From an uncultured Lachnospiraceae bacterium (GTDB lineage: Bacteria > Bacillota > Clostridia > Lachnospirales > Lachnospiraceae), in assembly GCA_902489645.1 (NCBI GenBank), contig CABUAW010000060.1:1-14648 (forward strand): a stretch of 14,648 bases of DNA, written 5' to 3'. Each line of letters opens with the position of its first letter. The stretch's first letter is position 1. The notes beneath the pieces are model-generated. The model was not told the DNA's origin. It ran no database searches and saw nothing but the letters and a program-made list of their open reading frames with translations. Both the position numbers and the translations under genes were made by a program. Below are positions 12,704 through 14,648 of the stretch, piece by piece.

Positions 12704-14648
12704 ATGAGTATTGATGTGAACTGCACTGCATGGAAAGATTTTAAGACGGGCGAATGGCGTCATTTAGTGAATGTACGCAATTTTATTCAGAAAAATTATA
12801 CGCCATATGAAGGCGACGAGAGCTTCCTGGCGCCGATTTCGGAACGGACGCAAAAGGTCTGGTCAAAGGCCAGTGAGCTGATTGTGGAAGAATTGAAAAA
12901 AGGTATCATTGATGTGGAAACAAATGTGGTTTCCGGTATTGATAACTTTGCGCCGGGGTATATTGATAAAGAAAATGAAGTCATCGTTGGTCTGCAGACA
13001 GATGCGCCGCTGAAACGGATTGTCAATCTTTTCGGCGGTATGCGGATGGCGACCTCCGCTTTGGAACAGTACGGCTATAAACTGAATCCGGAGATTGAAC
13101 ATCATTTTCGCCTTTACCGCAGAACCCATAATGACGGCGTCTTTGACGCCTATCCGGAACGGACACGGCTGGCCAGACATGCCGGACTTCTGACCGGGTT
13201 GCCGGATGCTTATGGCCGGGGACGTATTGTTGGAGACTACCGGCGGGTGCCTCTCTACGGAACGGATTTCCTGATTGAAGAAAAGAAAAAGGATTTGATA
13301 AATATCGACGGCCCTATGACGGACGAGCGCATACGGCTTCGGGAAGAGGTACAGATGCAGATTCGCGCTTTGGAAGCGATGCGGAGTATGGCGTCCAAAT
13401 ACGGCTGTGATATTTCACGTCCTGCAAAAAATGCGAGGGAAGCCGTACAGAATCTTTACATGGCTTATTTGGCCGGTATTAAAGAAAATAACGGCGCCGC
13501 CATTTCTCTGGGACGGACGGCCACCTTCCTTGATATTTACATTCAGAGAGATATTGAAAAGGGCGTTCTCGATGAGCAGGGCGCTCAGGAACTGATTGAC
13601 CAGTTTATTATTAAACTTCGCCTGGCCCGTCATCTGCGGACGCCGGAATATAATGAACTTTTCGGCGGCGACCCGACGTGGGTTACAGAAGCCCTGGGCG
13701 GTATGGGGATTGACGGCCGGACGCTTGTCACGAAAAACACCTTCCGCTATCTGCACAGCCTGACGAACCTCGGTACGGCGCCGGAACCGAATATGACGGT
13801 TCTCTGGAGCCAGAATCTGCCGGAAACATTTAAAGATTATTGTGCGAAAATGAGTATCGGCACCGATTCTATCCAGTACGAAAATGACGATTTAATGCGT
13901 CCGATGTATGGGGATGATTATTGTATTTCCTGCTGTGTTTCGGCCATGGCTGTCGGAAAACAGATGCAGTTGTTCGGCGCGCGGGCGAACCTGGCCAAAA
14001 GTCTTTTGCTTTCAATTAACGGTGGTGTGGACGAGAAAAAAGGAACGCATGTCATTCCGAATATCGAGCCCGATATGGATGAGGTCCTCGAGTATTCGAA
14101 GGTGTTGACGAATTATAAAAAGGTTTTGGCCTATGTGGCCGAGCTTTATGTGGATACCATTAATATTATCCATTATATGCATGATAAATACGCCTATGAA
14201 TCCAGCCAGATGGCGCTGCACGATACATTGGTTGAACGGATTGCCGCCTTTGGTATCGCAGGACTTTCCATTGCCGCCGACTCCCTTTCAGCCATTAAAT
14301 TTGCGAAGGTACATCCGGTGCGTAATGCGCAGGGCATTGCCGTAGACTTTAAAGTCGAGGGAGATTTTCCGAAATATGGAAATGATGACGACCGGGTCGA
14401 TGATATTGCGGTGGAAATCGTATCCTATTTTTCGGCGGAGCTTAAAAAACACCCGTTATACCGGAATGGTATTCATACCCTTTCCGCATTGACGATTACG
14501 AGCAATGTCATGTACGGAAAGAAAACCGGGGCCACGCCGGATGGACGTAAGGCCGGCGAACCATTCGCACCGGGGGCCAATCCAATGCACGGAAGAGATA
14601 TGAACGGCGCTTTGGCTTCCCTGAATTCTGTAGCTAAGATTCCATACC
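12704..14648 (+). CDS. pflB: Pyruvate formate-lyase (formate C-acetyltransferase), 3' end missing
   Basis: 648 codons of the glycyl radical enzyme that turns pyruvate and CoA into acetyl-CoA and formate; about 100 residues including the glycyl radical loop lie beyond the window. Recognised stretches are WRHLVNVRNFIQKNYTPYEGDESFLAP at the start, IVGLQTDAPLKR, TGLPDAYGRGRIVGDYRRVPLYG, DPTWVTEALGGMG and TPDGRKAGEPFAPGANPMHGRD. The two active-site cysteines are C410-C411 in ISCCVSAMAVGKQMQLFGARAN. These place it in the true PFL branch rather than the diol dehydratase or choline lyase branches. The start follows AGGAG (12691-12695) by eight bases. It is co-transcribed with pflA and switched by the ZTP riboswitch. 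Confidence 0.97.
   Translation, partial: MSIDVNCTAWKDFKTGEWRHLVNVRNFIQKNYTPYEGDESFLAPISERTQKVWSKASELIVEELKKGIIDVETNVVSGIDNFAPGYIDKENEVIVGLQTDAPLKRIVNLFGGMRMATSALEQYGYKLNPEIEHHFRLYRRTHNDGVFDAYPERTRLARHAGLLTGLPDAYGRGRIVGDYRRVPLYGTDFLIEEKKKDLINIDGPMTDERIRLREEVQMQIRALEAMRSMASKYGCDISRPAKNAREAVQNLYMAYLAGIKENNGAAISLGRTATFLDIYIQRDIEKGVLDEQGAQELIDQFIIKLRLARHLRTPEYNELFGGDPTWVTEALGGMGIDGRTLVTKNTFRYLHSLTNLGTAPEPNMTVLWSQNLPETFKDYCAKMSIGTDSIQYENDDLMRPMYGDDYCISCCVSAMAVGKQMQLFGARANLAKSLLLSINGGVDEKKGTHVIPNIEPDMDEVLEYSKVLTNYKKVLAYVAELYVDTINIIHYMHDKYAYESSQMALHDTLVERIAAFGIAGLSIAADSLSAIKFAKVHPVRNAQGIAVDFKVEGDFPKYGNDDDRVDDIAVEIVSYFSAELKKHPLYRNGIHTLSALTITSNVMYGKKTGATPDGRKAGEPFAPGANPMHGRDMNGALASLNSVAKIPY

Overview
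The window reads as chromosomal DNA of an anaerobic Clostridia bacterium, most likely Lachnospiraceae (inference). The basis is Gram-positive style ribosome binding sites (AGGAGG type), strong TTGACA/TATAAT promoters, moderate GC content, glycyl-radical fermentation genes and a ZTP riboswitch. Nothing in it is an obvious mobile element, tRNA, rRNA or CRISPR array.

Layout. (1) 1-265 is the 3' end of a GGGtGRT-family gene, followed by a structured imperfect direct repeat (270-479) and a strong terminator. (2) 581-2741 is a plus-strand operon of a small AT-rich membrane protein, an EamA/DMT transporter and a lipoprotein. It ends in a terminator with the same 8-bp stem as the one before the operon. 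(3) 2811-4256 is a minus-strand block read from right to left: a small XRE repressor, a four-helix membrane protein, a 101-aa unknown protein and a YmaF-like His/Cys-rich protein. The XRE promoter carries a clear inverted-repeat operator. (4) 4439-4867 is a divergent Rrf2/IscR-type regulator. (5) 4991-10097 holds a HAD phosphatase, an 871-aa surface protein with InlB-type repeats, an EutQ-like cupin and an enolase. The enolase ribosome binding site lies inside a hairpin. (6) 10177-11794 is ilvN-ilvC, driven by a perfect consensus promoter embedded in the end of the enolase gene. (7) 11804-14648 is a ZTP (pfl-motif) riboswitch followed by pflA and pflB, in that order; pflB runs off the window.

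How the genes work together. The clearest regulatory logic is at the right end. ZTP/ZMP accumulates when 10-formyl-tetrahydrofolate is short, and the riboswitch should then let transcription continue into pflA-pflB. Pyruvate formate-lyase makes formate, the substrate for formyl-THF synthesis. ilvN-ilvC belong to branched-chain amino acid synthesis, but ilvB and ilvD are not here. The enolase uses codons unlike the A/T-ending set of ilvC and may be a secondary copy. The EutQ-like protein starts with a helix that resembles microcompartment encapsulation peptides, although no shell gene is visible.
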